Below are positions 46,537 through 57,178 of a DNA stretch of 64,000 nt, piece after piece (positions within the stretch are counted from its first letter, which is position 1; each line of letters opens with the position of its first letter). This DNA is from CAVQJU01 sp963755195 (GTDB lineage Bacteria; Acidobacteriota; Vicinamibacteria; Vicinamibacterales; CAVVIG01), in NCBI GenBank assembly GCA_963755195.1, contig CAVWIZ010000002.1:1116001-1180000 (forward strand), in the 5' to 3' direction. Position numbers and translations under genes: made by a program. The notes beneath the pieces are model-generated. The model did no database searches and had not been told where the DNA came from. It worked only from the letters and a program-made list of their open reading frames with translations.

Positions 46537-48996
46537 CTAGACGCCTGCGATCCCCCAGATGTCCCTCGCGTACTCCGCGATGGTTCGATCGCTCGAGAAC
46601 CTGCCGATCCGCGCCACGTTCAGAATTGCCTTCGACGCCCACGTCGCCGGCTGTCTGAACGCGTCGTCGACCTGGTGTTGCGTATCGATGTAGGCGGGAA
46701 GATCCGCGAGATGAAAATACGCGTCTCCCCTGTCGAGAATCGACTCGACGATCCAATGAAACAGCCCGGGCTCCTTCGGAGAAAACAGAGTGGAGTCGAA
46801 CGCGTCGATGATCCGTTTCAGGCGCGGGTCCTGCCGGTACAGATCTCGCGGTCGATAGCTCGCGTCCTCGCGCAGCGCCTGGATCCGGTCTGCGGTCAAC
46901 CCGAAGATGAAGATGTTCTCCGCCCCGATCGCCTCGAGCATCTCGACGTTGGCGCCATCGAGCGTGCCGATCGTCAGCGCGCCGTTCATGGCGAGCTTCA
47001 TGTTCCCCGTTCCTGACGCCTCGGAGCCCGCGGTTGAGATCTGCTCGCTGAGGTCGGCGCCGGGAATGATCGTCTCCGCCAGCGACACGCGGAAGTCCGG
47101 AACGAACACGACCTTGATGTGCCCGTCCGCACGCGGATCGCTGTTGATGATGGAACCGACGCTACAGATCACCTTGATGATTTGTTTTGCTGCCCAATAA
47201 CCCGGCGCCGCCTTGCCGGCGAAGATGTAGGTCCTGGGCACGGCCGGTTGTTTGCCGTCTTCGATGAGGCACAGGTACTCGTGAACGATCCGCATGACGT
47301 TGAGCAGCTGCCGCTTGTATTCATGAATGCGCTTGACCTGCACGTCGAACAGCGAATCCGGATCGACCTCGACTGACGTTGTCTGCGCAATCACGCGGGC
47401 GAGCCGTTCCTTATTGGAGCGCTTGATGGAGCTGAACTCCTGACGAAATGCGCTGTCGCTCGCGCATGGCTCCAACGCTGCGAGGTGTTCGAGGTCGGTG
47501 ACCCACTTGTCGCCGATCGTCCTGGTGATGAGTCCGGCCAGGAGCGGATTGGCCTGCACCAGCCAGCGGCGCGGCGTGACGCCGTTGGTCTTGTTGTTGA
47601 AGCGCTCCGGCCAGAGGGCGAAAAAGTCCCTGGCCAACGTCGTCTGGACGAGGCGGCTGTGCAACGCGGACACCCCGTTGATCGAATGGCTGCCGACAAT
47701 GCTCAGGTGCGCCATGCGCACCTGTTTGGGCTCGACTTCCTCGATCAAGGACATCCGCCGCAGACGCGCCTCGTCGGCGGGCCACACAGAGGCGACGCGC
47801 TCGAGGAACCGCTGATTGATCTCGTGGATGATTTGCAGATGCCGCGGCACGACGCGCTCGAGCAAGGTCACGGGCCACTTCTCGAGCGCCTCGGGCAACA
47901 GCGTGTGGTTCGTATACGCCATCGTCGATTGCGTGATCCGCCATGCGGCCTCCCAGGGCAGGTCCCGCTCATCGACGAGGATGCGCATCAGCTCGGCGAT
48001 GGCCAGTGCAGGATGCGTGTCGTTCAGGTGAACGGCGACCTTCGCCGGAAACGCGTCGAAGGCCTGGTGATCCCGCTGGTACCGGCCGACGAGGTCTCGG
48101 AGCGCGCAGGCGACCAGGAAGTATTCCTGGAGGAGGCGAAGCTCCTGCCCCGGCGGCACGGCGTCGGACGGGTACAGGACCTTCGAGATGGTTTCCGACG
48201 CGATCTTCTGTTCCACGGCCTTCAGATAGTCGCCGGTGTTGAAGATCTGCATGTCGAAGTCGCGCGAGGAGCGCGCCGAGAAGAGCCGGAGGAGATTAAC
48301 GGTCCGGCCGCCGTAGCCGACAACGGGCACGTCATGCGGAACGCCGATGAGCAGACGCCAGTCCAGCCACATCGGGTTATAGCGGCCCGATCGGTCCACG
48401 CCGTGTTCGATCCGGCCGTAAACGGGAACCAGACAGGCTTCTTCAGGGCGTTCGATTTCCCATGGCGTGCCCGACGCCAGCCAGTTGTCCGGCCTTTCCT
48501 TCTGGTAACCGTTGTCGATCTCTTGCTGGAACAGGCCGTACTCGTAGTTGATGCCGTACGCGTATGCTGGCATGTCGAGCGTGGCGAGGGAGTCCAGAAA
48601 GCAGGCCGCAAGCCGGCCCAGGCCGCCGTTGCCGAGCGCGGCATCGCGTTCGTTCTCTTCGAGCGTATCGAGGTCAACCCCCATCTGCCCAAGCGTCTCG
48701 CGACACACCTCGTACAGGCGAAGGTTGCTCAGGTTGTTGGTGAGCAGCCGGCCCAGCAGGTACTCGATCGACAGGTAATACACGTGCTTCGCGTCCGCCT
48801 CCCGGTGGCGCCGCTCGGTCTCGAGCCGGCGGTCGACCATGAGATCCCGCACGGCCAGGCTGACGCATTCGAACACCTGACGGGGCGAAAGGCTCTCCCA
48901 GGGCTGCGCCAACGAATATCGAGCGTGCCGCTCGATGGATTCGCGAAGCGCGGCAATGGACGTGTGGCGGATTTCCGTCGATTTGGCTGGAGGCAT
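46537..48996 (-). CDS. glgP: Glycogen/alpha-glucan phosphorylase
   Basis: Intact, 819 residues. Releases glucose-1-phosphate from glycogen. Blocks seen: YYLSIEYLLGRLLTNNLSNL, ALGNGGLGRLAACFLDSLAT, GYQKERPDNWLASGTPWEIE, VAVHLNDTHPALAIAELMRI, FNNKTNGVTPRRWL, VKRIHEYKRQLLNVMRI and the PLP site TAGSEASGTGNMKLAMNGAL (Lys at about 668). It is convergent with the oxidoreductase gene and divergent from glgX with only 31 bp between the start codons. Confidence 0.96.
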   Translation of the reverse strand: MPPAKSTEIRHTSIAALRESIERHARYSLAQPWESLSPRQVFECVSLAVRDLMVDRRLETERRHREADAKHVYYLSIEYLLGRLLTNNLSNLRLYEVCRETLGQMGVDLDTLEENERDAALGNGGLGRLAACFLDSLATLDMPAYAYGINYEYGLFQQEIDNGYQKERPDNWLASGTPWEIERPEEACLVPVYGRIEHGVDRSGRYNPMWLDWRLLIGVPHDVPVVGYGGRTVNLLRLFSARSSRDFDMQIFNTGDYLKAVEQKIASETISKVLYPSDAVPPGQELRLLQEYFLVACALRDLVGRYQRDHQAFDAFPAKVAVHLNDTHPALAIAELMRILVDERDLPWEAAWRITQSTMAYTNHTLLPEALEKWPVTLLERVVPRHLQIIHEINQRFLERVASVWPADEARLRRMSLIEEVEPKQVRMAHLSIVGSHSINGVSALHSRLVQTTLARDFFALWPERFNNKTNGVTPRRWLVQANPLLAGLITRTIGDKWVTDLEHLAALEPCASDSAFRQEFSSIKRSNKERLARVIAQTTSVEVDPDSLFDVQVKRIHEYKRQLLNVMRIVHEYLCLIEDGKQPAVPRTYIFAGKAAPGYWAAKQIIKVICSVGSIINSDPRADGHIKVVFVPDFRVSLAETIIPGADLSEQISTAGSEASGTGNMKLAMNGALTIGTLDGANVEMLEAIGAENIFIFGLTADRIQALREDASYRPRDLYRQDPRLKRIIDAFDSTLFSPKEPGLFHWIVESILDRGDAYFHLADLPAYIDTQHQVDDAFRQPATWASKAILNVARIGRFSSDRTIAEYARDIWGIAGV

Positions 48997-49027
48997 TTTG
49001 TCAACAGCAGCTGAAGAGCTTATCCTC

Positions 49028-51210
49028 GTGTCGGTGGCCAGACAACCGCGAAGCGCCGAGCAGCTCGACGAGCTGGAACGTCTGCTCGAGTCATGCGAGG
49101 TTCAAGCTGTCCGATCGGGCGCGCCGCTTCCCCTCGGCGCGCACACGCGAGGGAACGGCGTCAACTTCGCCATCTTCAGCCGGCACGCCACTGGCGTTCG
49201 CCTGGACCTCTTCGACCGCGCCGAAGACGCCGCGCCGGCCCGCAGCATCATCCTCGACTCGACGCGGAACAAAACGGGGGATATCTGGCACGTCTGGCTC
49301 GAAGGGATCCGCCCCGGGCAGCTCTACGGTTTTCGCATCGCCGGCCCGTACACGCCTCACCAAGGGCATCGCTTCAACCCGAACAAGCTGGTGCTCGATC
49401 CCTGCGCCACGGCGATTGTTCCGCTGGCGGAGCGCGATTCTCGACTCGCCGTTGGCTACGAGCCATCGTCGCCGCAGAAGGACTTGTCGTTCTCCGACGT
49501 CGACAACGCAGGCTCCGCGCCCAAGTGCGCTATCACGCACGAGGATTTCGACTGGCGCGGCGATCAGCCGCTCCGTTTGCCCTGGACCTCGACTGTGATT
49601 TGCGAGCTGCACGTGCGCGGCTACACGATCGATCCGAGCGCCGGCGTACAGTCTCCGGGGACGTATCGCGGTTTGACTCAGAAGATTCCGTACCTGAAGG
49701 ATCTGGGCGCCACCGCCGTCGAACTGATGCCCGTGCAGGAATTCAACGAGTACGACTCGCTGCGACGCAACCCGACGACAGGCGAGCGCCTCAAGAATTT
49801 CTGGGGATACGATCCCACGAGCTTCTTCGCTCCCAAGGCCTCGTACTCAAGCGTCCGCCAGGACGGCGCACAAGTCCTGGAATTCAAGGAGATGGTCCGT
49901 ACGTTTCATCGCGAGGGGCTCGAAGTGATCCTGGACGTCGTCTTCAACCACACCGGCGAAGGCGATCAACTGGGACCGACGCTGTCGTTCCGCGGCATCG
50001 ACAACGCGATCTACTACTGGCTGGCCGACGACAGGCGCTACTACCGGAACTTCACCGGCACGGGACAAACCGTCAACGCGAGCCACCCCGTCGTGCGCGA
50101 CCTCATCCTCGACGCGCTGCGCTATTGGGTGATGGAGATGCACGTCGACGGCTTCCGCTTCGATCTCGCCTCGGTGCTCGGCCGCGATGTCCGCGGCCAT
50201 GTCCTGGCCGACGCGCCTCTTTTGGAGCGCATCGCCGAGGATCCGATCCTCCGTGACGCCAAGCTCATTGCCGAGGCTTGGGATGCCGCGGGCGCGTATC
50301 AGGTCGGAGCGTTCTCCCATCGCCGGTGGGCGGAATGGAACGGCCATTTCCGCGACGACGTCCGGCGGTTCTGGCGGGGCGACGCGGGCATGATGGGCCG
50401 CTTCGCCAGCCGCATTTGCGGCAGCGCCGATTTGTACGCCGGATCCGGCAAGGGCCCGGAGTGCAGCGTCAACTTCGTCACGTGCCACGACGGCTTCACG
50501 ATGAACGATCTGGTGAGCTACTCGCGCAAGCACAACGAGGCCAACGGCGAGGGCAATCGAGACGGCGCCGACGAGAACTTCAGCGCGAACTACGGCGTCG
50601 AAGGCGAATCCGCCGACCCGGTGATAGAGGCCGTTCGCCAGCGGCAGATCAAGAACTTCCTGCTGACGCTCGCGATCTCTCGAGGCGTGCCGATGCTCCT
50701 GGCCGGAGACGAATTCCGCCGAACCCAGCGCGGCAACAACAACGCGTACTGTCAGGACAACGAAACGAGCTGGGTCGACTGGTCGCTCGGCGAGCGGCAT
50801 CGGGATCTCGTGCACTTCGCCCGCCGCGTCTTCGCCTTCCGCCGGGCGCACGCGGTGCTGCGACGGGAAGCGTTCTATGGCGAGCCAGGATATTCAGTGG
50901 TTCGATCCCGGCGGACACAGCCCCGACTGGCTCGACCCGAACCGGAAGCAGCTGGCGTGCTGGATTCACGGTCAGGAGGGCCCCGACCTCTATCTGATGT
51001 TCAACGCCGACGCCGCTCCAGTCTCCTTCGTTCTGCCCGAGTTGGAGCGCCCGGGAAGATGGCAACTCGCGATGGACACCGCTCAGCCGTCATCGGGGAC
51101 TGACGACGCAGCCGCACGGGATGACGGCGTTGTAACCGGCCACTCTGCGCGTCGGCTCGCGCGCCAGCGCGATCCTGGTTGGTGGACGAGTCCCTCTGCG
51201 GACAGAATAG
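49028..51210 (+). CDS. glgX: Glycogen debranching enzyme GlgX (frameshifted near the 3' end)
   Basis: GH13 debranching enzyme, about 726 residues. CBM48-type N-terminus (PLPLGAHTRGNGVNFAIFSR). Catalytic barrel: FNEYDSLRRNP, VILDVVFNHTGEGD, MHVDGFRFDLASVLGRD (nucleophile), LIAEAWDAAGAYQVG (acid/base) and FVTCHDGFTMNDLVSYSRKH. The last 110 residues are in other frames. Deleting one base near 50880 joins REAFY to ASQDIQWFDPGGHSPDWL, and one near 51140 gives GHLRVGSRASAILVGGRVP before the stop at 51210. Start GTG 49028 is chosen because the glgP start prevents a much longer N-terminus. Confidence 0.92.
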
Positions 51211-51227
51211 GCGACCAGAGGAACGCC

Positions 51228-53348
51228 ATCGCCAGACTTCCAGCGTCGCAACGTGTCCGCGTCATCCTCGCCACGAGGACGCTGGTGTCGTACGTCCCGG
51301 TGTGGCGCGCGACGGCGCGCGCCCTCGCGGAGCTCGGCTGCGCGGCGTTCTTCATCGGCGGCGATCGCCTCGGCAGGCGCTCGGATCCGCGGGCCCCTGG
51401 GCCGTGCTGGCGGTCGTGCTCCTCAGCGTCGTCGTGCGCGCGGCTGATCTCGAGGCCCGCGCGCTCTTTGTGCGCGGCGGTCTGTACGGCAGCGTCCGCG
51501 AGACACTCGGCCAGCGCCTGGCGACCATTTCGGCCTCGGCGCTCCTCGTCGATCGGCTGATGCTCGGCGCGCTGGCCGCGGTCGTGGCCGGCCACTACCT
51601 GGTCGCCTTCGGCCGGAGCGTCGTCGGCGTCACGGCGCCGAGCCTCGTCGGCGACAGCGGGCCGATGACGCTCGCGTTGGCGGCGATCGGCATCGTGTGG
51701 TGGCTGCAGCGTCAGGGACGATCGCCCGGTCGAGCGGACGGTGCGCGCAGGCGATCGGGGCGTCGGTCGTCGTGCTGCTCGTCCTGGTCCTCTGCGCGAC
51801 GGTCTCGGTCGCTGTTCTCGTCGAAGGCGCTCATTCCGCTGCAGACGCTTCCGGCCCGGCCGCTGGCGCTGGCGACGGCGCTGGGATTCGTGTTGTCGGC
51901 ACTCGGCAGCGTCGAGTCGCTGAGCCAGGCCGCGCTGGACCTGGAGCAGCCACGAATCCGCAACCTGCAGCGCGTCGCCCGGCTCGTCGGCGGCTACGGC
52001 ATCGTCATCACGGCGGGTCTGGCGTTTCTGTTCGCGCTGACGGTGCGCGATCAGGGCGTCTGGAGTCAGGCGCCGCTCGCGGGCGTGGCGTATCAGCTGG
52101 CGGCCCCCGCGTGGCTGCGTCTCGCTGCTCCTGTCGCTGGTGGCGGCGGCGGCCGCGGTCTTTCTGGCGGCGACGCTCCGATCCACCGCGCGTGGCGCCT
52201 ACGGCGTGCTGGCGCGTCTGGTGGACGAGGGTGTCCTCGACGACCGGTGGCGGGCGCTGCATCACCGCTTCGGAACGCCCTGGCGCAGCATCGACGCGGT
52301 CGCCGTCGCCCAGGTCGCCATCGTGCTGCTGTCGGGCGGCGAGACGTCATGGATCGCGCGCGGCTATGCGATCGCCGTCGTCGTGACGGCGGTCCTCAAG
52401 CTGGCGGCGCTCATCCGCTACCGGGCGATCCGCACCGAGCAGCGCGCCTACCGCGTGCCGCTCAACGTCACGATCGGCGGACGCGAGTGGCCGGTCGGTC
52501 TGATCGGCGCGGCGGCCCTCCTGATACTCGCGGCCGGCGCGCTCGCCGCGATCGCCGATCCGCCCTCGCTCGCCGGCCTCGCCCTGGTCGCGGCGCTGAC
52601 CGTCGCGCTCGTCGTCTCGAGGCGATCGGTCGCGTCCCAGCCCGAGCGGCCCGGCGTCGCGCTCGACGAATTCCAGTTGCTGCCGTCCGACGATGTCGAT
52701 CTGCGGCAGGTGGAGGTGCGGCCCGGAAATTTCCTCGTGCCGGTCCGCCGCCCGCACGTGCTCACGCACCTCGTCAGCGCGCTGCGCGCGGCGGGCGATC
52801 GCGACGTCGTGGCGATGACCGTGCGGCTCGTCGGCGTGGACGTTCCCGACGATCCCACGCAGGATCCGCGCGCGACCGACGAGGAGCGGCGCCTGCTGTC
52901 GGCCGTGATCGCGGCCGCGGAGCGCGAAGGGCGCGCCGTGCGGCTGATGATCGTGCCCGGCGTGAACGTCTTCGACTCGGTGATCGAAACCGCGCTGCGC
53001 CTGAAGTCGTCGGAGATTCACGTCGGCGAATCGGAAACGCTCTCGGCCGACGACCAGGCGCGGCTGCTGGGCGACGCCTGGGAGCGCGCGAGCAAGCCGT
53101 CCGGCGTCGACGTCCGCCTCGTCGTCTATCACCCGCGCGGCACCACCGCCGCGTATCACCTGGGCGCGCACGCGCCCGCTCTCCGCCCCGAGGACTTCGA
53201 ACACGTCCACCGGCTCTGGCTCGACGTCGTCCGGGCCGTTGGTTCGAGCGTGCACCATCACGATGTGGTGCGCGCGGCGTTGATACTTATGGAACACGAA
53301 CTGAACGGTCCCAACCGCGATGCCACGCTGCAGCTGGTGCGCGACACG
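51228..53348 (+). CDS. APC-family amino-acid permease with C-terminal USP-like domain (frameshifted)
   Basis: The N-terminal 420 residues are membrane-embedded: WAVLAVVLLSVVVRAADLEA, LMLGALAAVVAGHYLVAFGR, LATALGFVLSALGSVESLSQ, GYGIVITAGLAFLFALTVRD and YAIAVVVTAVLKLAALIRYR. This APC-type layout has an early ARALFVRGGLYGSVRETLG segment. A soluble domain follows (HVLTHLVSALRAAGDRDVVA, RLMIVPGVNVFDSVIETALR, HVGESETLSADDQARLLG), like universal-stress-type C-terminal domains of such permeases. Four or five inserted bases break the first half; from 52140 onward the frame is clean and continues without a stop into MgtE. The start is uncertain. Confidence 0.7.
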
Positions 53349-54719
53349 GTGCGGCCGGCCGACGAGATCGCCGCGATCATCCGCGAGCGCGATTTCGGCC
53401 GGCTCCGCGACGTGCTGCGCAACCGGCCGGGAAGCGACGTCGCCTCGGTGCTCGCCAACCTCTCGCTCGAGCAGCGCGTCCTGGTCTTCCGCATTCTGCC
53501 GCGGAAGACCGCCGCCGACACCTTCGCCTACCTGTCGACCGACGAACAGAACGCGCTCCTGCGCGCGATGGCGTCGGACGAGGCGGCGGCGCTCCTGAAC
53601 AACATGGCGCCCGACGATCGCACGACGTTCCTCGATGAGCTCCCGGCGGAGGCGACGCGCCAGCTCCTCGCCCTGCTCACGCCGGAAGAGCGCGCGGAAG
53701 CGGTCCAGCTGCTCGGTTACCCCGAGGGCTCGATCGGGCGTCTGATGACGCCGCACTACGTGCGCGTGAAGGAAGACTGGACCGTCGCGCACGTGCTCGA
53801 ACACATCCGCGCGCACGGCCAGGACAGCGAAACGCTCAACGTCATCTACGTCGTCGACGACGACGGACTGCTGATCGACGACATCCGCATCCGCGAGTTT
53901 CTCCTCGACCGAGCCGACCAACACGGTGAAGAGCCTGATGGACCGGCGGTTCGTCGCGCTGAAGGCGACCGACGACCAGGAAACGGCCGTCCGCGTGTTC
54001 AAGACGGAGGATCGCACGGCGCTGCCGGTGACCGACTCGGCGGGCGTCCTCATCGGCATCGTCACCGTCGACGACGTGCTCGACGTCGCCGAGCAGGAGG
54101 CGACCGAAGACATCCAGCGGCTCGGCGGGTCCGAAGCGCTGGACGAACCCTACATGGAGATTGCGTTCACGCGGATGGTGCAGAAGCGCGCGGGCTGGCT
54201 CACGGCGCTCTTCCTCGGCGAGATGCTCACGGCCACGGCGATGGGCTTCTTCGAGAAGGAAATCGCCAAGGCGGTCGTCCTCGCGCTGTTCGTGCCGCTC
54301 ATCATTTCGAGCGGCGGCAACTCCGGCTCGCAGGCGTCGACGCTGGTGATCCGCGCGCTGGCGCTCGGCGAAGTGACGCTGCGCGACTGGTGGCGCGTGA
54401 TGCGGCGCGAGATCGGGGCCGGGCTGGCGCTCGGCGGCATTCTCGGCACGATCGGCTTCCTGCGGATTACCGTGTGGTCGGCGTTCTCGACCATCTACGG
54501 CGAGCACTGGGTGCTGGTCGCGCTCACCGTGTCGCTGGCGCTCGTCGGCGTCGTGTTGTGGGGCACGCTGGTCGGATCGCTGCTGCCGTTCGTGCTGCGG
54601 CGGCTCGGATTCGATCCCGCGACCTCGTCGGCGCCCTTCGTGGCCACGCTGGTGGACGTGACGGGCCTCGTGATCTACTTCACCGTCGGGATCGTCGTCC
54701 TGCGCGGCACGGTGTTGTG
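53349..54719 (+). CDS. mgtE: Magnesium transporter MgtE (one frameshift; in frame with upstream permease)
   Basis: MgtE_N superhelix (RPADEIAAIIRERDFGRLRD, LPRKTAADTFAYLSTDEQNA, MAPDDRTTFLDELPAEATRQ), a CBS pair (GSIGRLMTPHYVRVKEDWTV; DRTALPVTDSAGVLIGIVTV) and a five-helix membrane domain (VVLALFVPLIISSGGNSGSQ, VALTVSLALVGVVLWGTLVG, ATLVDVTGLVIYFTVGIVVL). The GNSGSQ and DVTG segments are pore residues of MgtE. One inserted base near 53909 joins FLLD to EPTNTVKSLMDRRFV. No stop codon separates it from the permease; GTG 53349 would be its own start if it is a separate protein. Confidence 0.85.
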
Positions 54720-54753
54720 AGGCAACGAATTCAGGTGGCGCCCCCTGGCTCGC

Positions 54754-55462
54754 TCAAGTGCCGGCGCCTGGATCCGTCGCGAGCCGATATCCGACCCACG
54801 GCTCGCTGATCAGGTAGCGGGGGTTCGACGGATCGACCTCGAGCTTCTTCCGCAACTGTCCGACGAGCACCCAGAGATGCTCGGGCTGATCGACGGCGTT
54901 TGGTCCCCACACGGCTTTCAGAATCGAGCGGTGCGTCAGCACGCGATCGGGGTTGTGCGCCAGCAACGAGAGCAGGTCGAACTCCTTCGGCGTCAATCGA
55001 ATCTCTTCGTCCGCCCGCCGCACGCGGCGACGATCGTAGTCGATCGTCAGGTCGCCGCATTGCACCCGGCCGACCTCGACCTCGTCTTCAGAGAAGACGC
55101 GGCGGAGCGCCACGCGGATTCTGGCGAGCAGTTCCTCCGGGCTGAACGGCTTGGTCACGTAGTCGTCGGCGCCAAGATCGAGGCGCCGATACCTTGTCGG
55201 CTTCACCTCCGCGGGCCGACAGCACGATGATCGGCACCTGCGAACCCGACCGAATACGCCGGCAGACCTCGGGGCCCTCGATATCCGGGAAGCCGAGATC
55301 GAGCACGACGAGATCGGGCGGATGCGCGCGAGCGCTTTCAACGCGCTCGCCTCCCGTCCCGGCGACGTCCACCTCGTAGCCGCGCGACTGCAGGAGCGGC
55401 GCGACCGCGCGTTGAATCGACACCTCATCGTCGACGAGCAGAATCCTGGCGGCTCTTGTCAT
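54754..55462 (-). CDS. kdpE: KdpE-like OmpR-family response regulator (one frameshift)
   Basis: Receiver with ILLVDDEVSIQRAVAPLLQS, acceptor Asp in LVVLDLGFPDIEG, and VPIIVLSARGGEADKV. After deleting one base near 55193 it continues as RRLDLGADDYVTKPFSPEEL. The C-terminal winged helix reads IRLTPKEFDLLSLLAHNPDR and HRSILKAVWGPNAVDQPEHL, then LWVLVGQLRKKLEVDPSNP, close to KdpE. About 235 residues. Its ATG overlaps the kinase stop (ATGA at 55459). Together with that kinase it is the canonical Kdp regulator pair, although kdpFABC lies 24 kb away. Confidence 0.85.
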
Positions 55463-57033
55463 GCGCTTGGCCTCACGCCGACCGCGTCGGCGTCATCCAC
55501 CATCTCTTCAGCCCCGATTGGAGCCGCCGCTCTCGTCTCGGCGGGAACCACGATCGTGAATTGGGCGCCGCCGTCCGCGCAATTCTCGACGGAGACGCGC
55601 CCCCGCTCGGCCGCGAGCAAACCCCGGGCGATCGGCAAACCCATTCCGGTGCCGGACGCGCGCGGCGTCCCCTCCGTGCCGCGGTAGAAGCGGTCGAAGA
55701 TATGCGGCAGGTCCTGGACCGAGATGCCGGGACCGTGATCGCGCACGCTGACGACGAGCCCCTCATCGGTCACGAAGGCCTTCGCGAGTACCTGCGATTC
55801 GAGCGGCGCGTACTGCGCGGCGTTCTCGAGCACGTGCGCCAGCGCGGTCGCGGTCAACCGGGGATCGACGCGTACCACGCGATCCGAATCGACGTCGGCG
55901 AGAAACCCGTGCCGATCGAGCGCATGGCCAACCTGATCCCGGGCCGCCTCGACAATCTCCGACGGGTAGACCCACCGGAGGTCTGCGTCTATCGACCCGG
56001 CGTCAATGCGCGCCATCTCGAGGATGTTCTGGAACAGGTGCGTGAGGCGTCCGACTTCGGTGAGCACCAGAGCGCTCTGCTCGCGCCGCTCCTCGTCGTT
56101 CGGCCACGAGGCCTGCAGATTGCTGGCGGCGACACGAATCGCCGTGAGCGGGGTCCGGAGATCGTGCCCGAGCGAGGCGAGCAGCGCCGACTTCAGCGCT
56201 TCGCTCCGGCGGGAAAGTTCCGCGTCTTTCCGCTCTTCCAGAAACTGCGCGCGCTCGATGGCAATCGCCGCGACGCCGCCGATCGCGTCGAGCGTCCCGG
56301 GTTCGACGATCCGACCCGCCGTCGCGAGCAGCCCGACCGCCCTGGCGCCAAGACGCAGTGGCACCAATTGAACCGCCTGGCCATCCGCCATAATCATCTT
56401 GTGCCCCTCCCCTTCCGTCATGGCTACCGACAGCTGGCTTTTGTCGAGCGCCAACATCAGCCGTCCCCCCTCGACGATGCTCCACTCCGCAGCGTGCGGA
56501 AGACAAATCGCGACGTAGTCCAGCTCGAATCGGCGGGCGACGAAGCTTGCGAGCCGCGAGATCGCCTCGTCGCTGTCGGTCATCAGGAGTATGTCCCGGC
56601 TCAGATCGAACAGGCGCGCCACGGCGTCGCGTCGGGCCAGGGCCTCTTCCGTTCGGGCACGCGCGACCGACGACAGGTTGCTCGCCACGAGGCTGACGGC
56701 GAGAAACGCGATCAACGCCACCCAGTTTCTCGGGTCGGCGATGGTCAGCGTGCCGACGGGCGGCAGGAAGAAGAAGTTGATGCAGACCATCGCCACAACC
56801 GACGTCATCACCGCCACCCACAGGACGCTGGTGGCGGCGACCACGAGGACCACGAGCAGATAGGTCAGCGCAACGGTCGTCGAGTTGGTGACGTGGAACC
56901 CAGTGGTGTAGACGGCCGTAACCGCAGCCACGGCCGCTATCGCGCCGATCGCGCGCGGCGCATCGCGCGTGACGACTACAGTGGTGGCGACGAAGCGGAC
57001 GCGTCCGTCGCGCGAGCGAGGTGTGGTATCCAC
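55459..57033 (-). CDS. KdpD-C-like histidine kinase (DUF4118-GAF-HisKA-HATPase)
   Basis: Intact, 524 residues from GTG 57033. Four membrane helices form the DUF4118 module (INFFFLPPVGTLTIADPRNW), the same block as in the giant sensor at 38 kb and in KdpD. A GAF-type domain follows (about 160-270: FVARRFELDYVAICLPHAAE). HisKA has LLASLGHDLRTPLTAIRVAA; HATPase has LAHVLENAAQYAPLE, RDHGPGISVQDLPHIFDRFY and GTGMGLPIARGLLA. It is equivalent to the C-terminal half of KdpD without the Walker/USP half, which is encoded separately at 25.9-27.0 kb. Confidence 0.88.
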   Translation of the reverse strand: MDTTPRSRDGRVRFVATTVVVTRDAPRAIGAIAAVAAVTAVYTTGFHVTNSTTVALTYLLVVLVVAATSVLWVAVMTSVVAMVCINFFFLPPVGTLTIADPRNWVALIAFLAVSLVASNLSSVARARTEEALARRDAVARLFDLSRDILLMTDSDEAISRLASFVARRFELDYVAICLPHAAEWSIVEGGRLMLALDKSQLSVAMTEGEGHKMIMADGQAVQLVPLRLGARAVGLLATAGRIVEPGTLDAIGGVAAIAIERAQFLEERKDAELSRRSEALKSALLASLGHDLRTPLTAIRVAASNLQASWPNDEERREQSALVLTEVGRLTHLFQNILEMARIDAGSIDADLRWVYPSEIVEAARDQVGHALDRHGFLADVDSDRVVRVDPRLTATALAHVLENAAQYAPLESQVLAKAFVTDEGLVVSVRDHGPGISVQDLPHIFDRFYRGTEGTPRASGTGMGLPIARGLLAAERGRVSVENCADGGAQFTIVVPAETRAAAPIGAEEMVDDADAVGVRPSA

Positions 57034-57093
57034 AGGCGCTTCCGTATAACGCCGACGGGGTTAGCTGACGGGCTCGGACTTCGGAAGTGTCCG

Positions 57094-57162
57094 CCGGCGC
57101 CTTCGCGCCGGTATGCCCCAGAAGAGCCTTGGGTCCCCCGCGTTCTGCGAGTGGCGCAGAAC
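57094..57162. other. Two perfect hairpins between the kinase start and der
   Basis: CCGGCGC-CTTC-GCGCCGG (57094-57111, 7-bp stem with tetraloop) and GTTCTGCG-AGTGG-CGCAGAAC (57142-57162, 8-bp stem). On the minus strand they lie after the der stop. Neither has a T-tract on that strand, so they may block read-through or stabilise 3' ends. Confidence 0.5.
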
Positions 57163-57178
57163 TTAGGCCGTTTTCATC

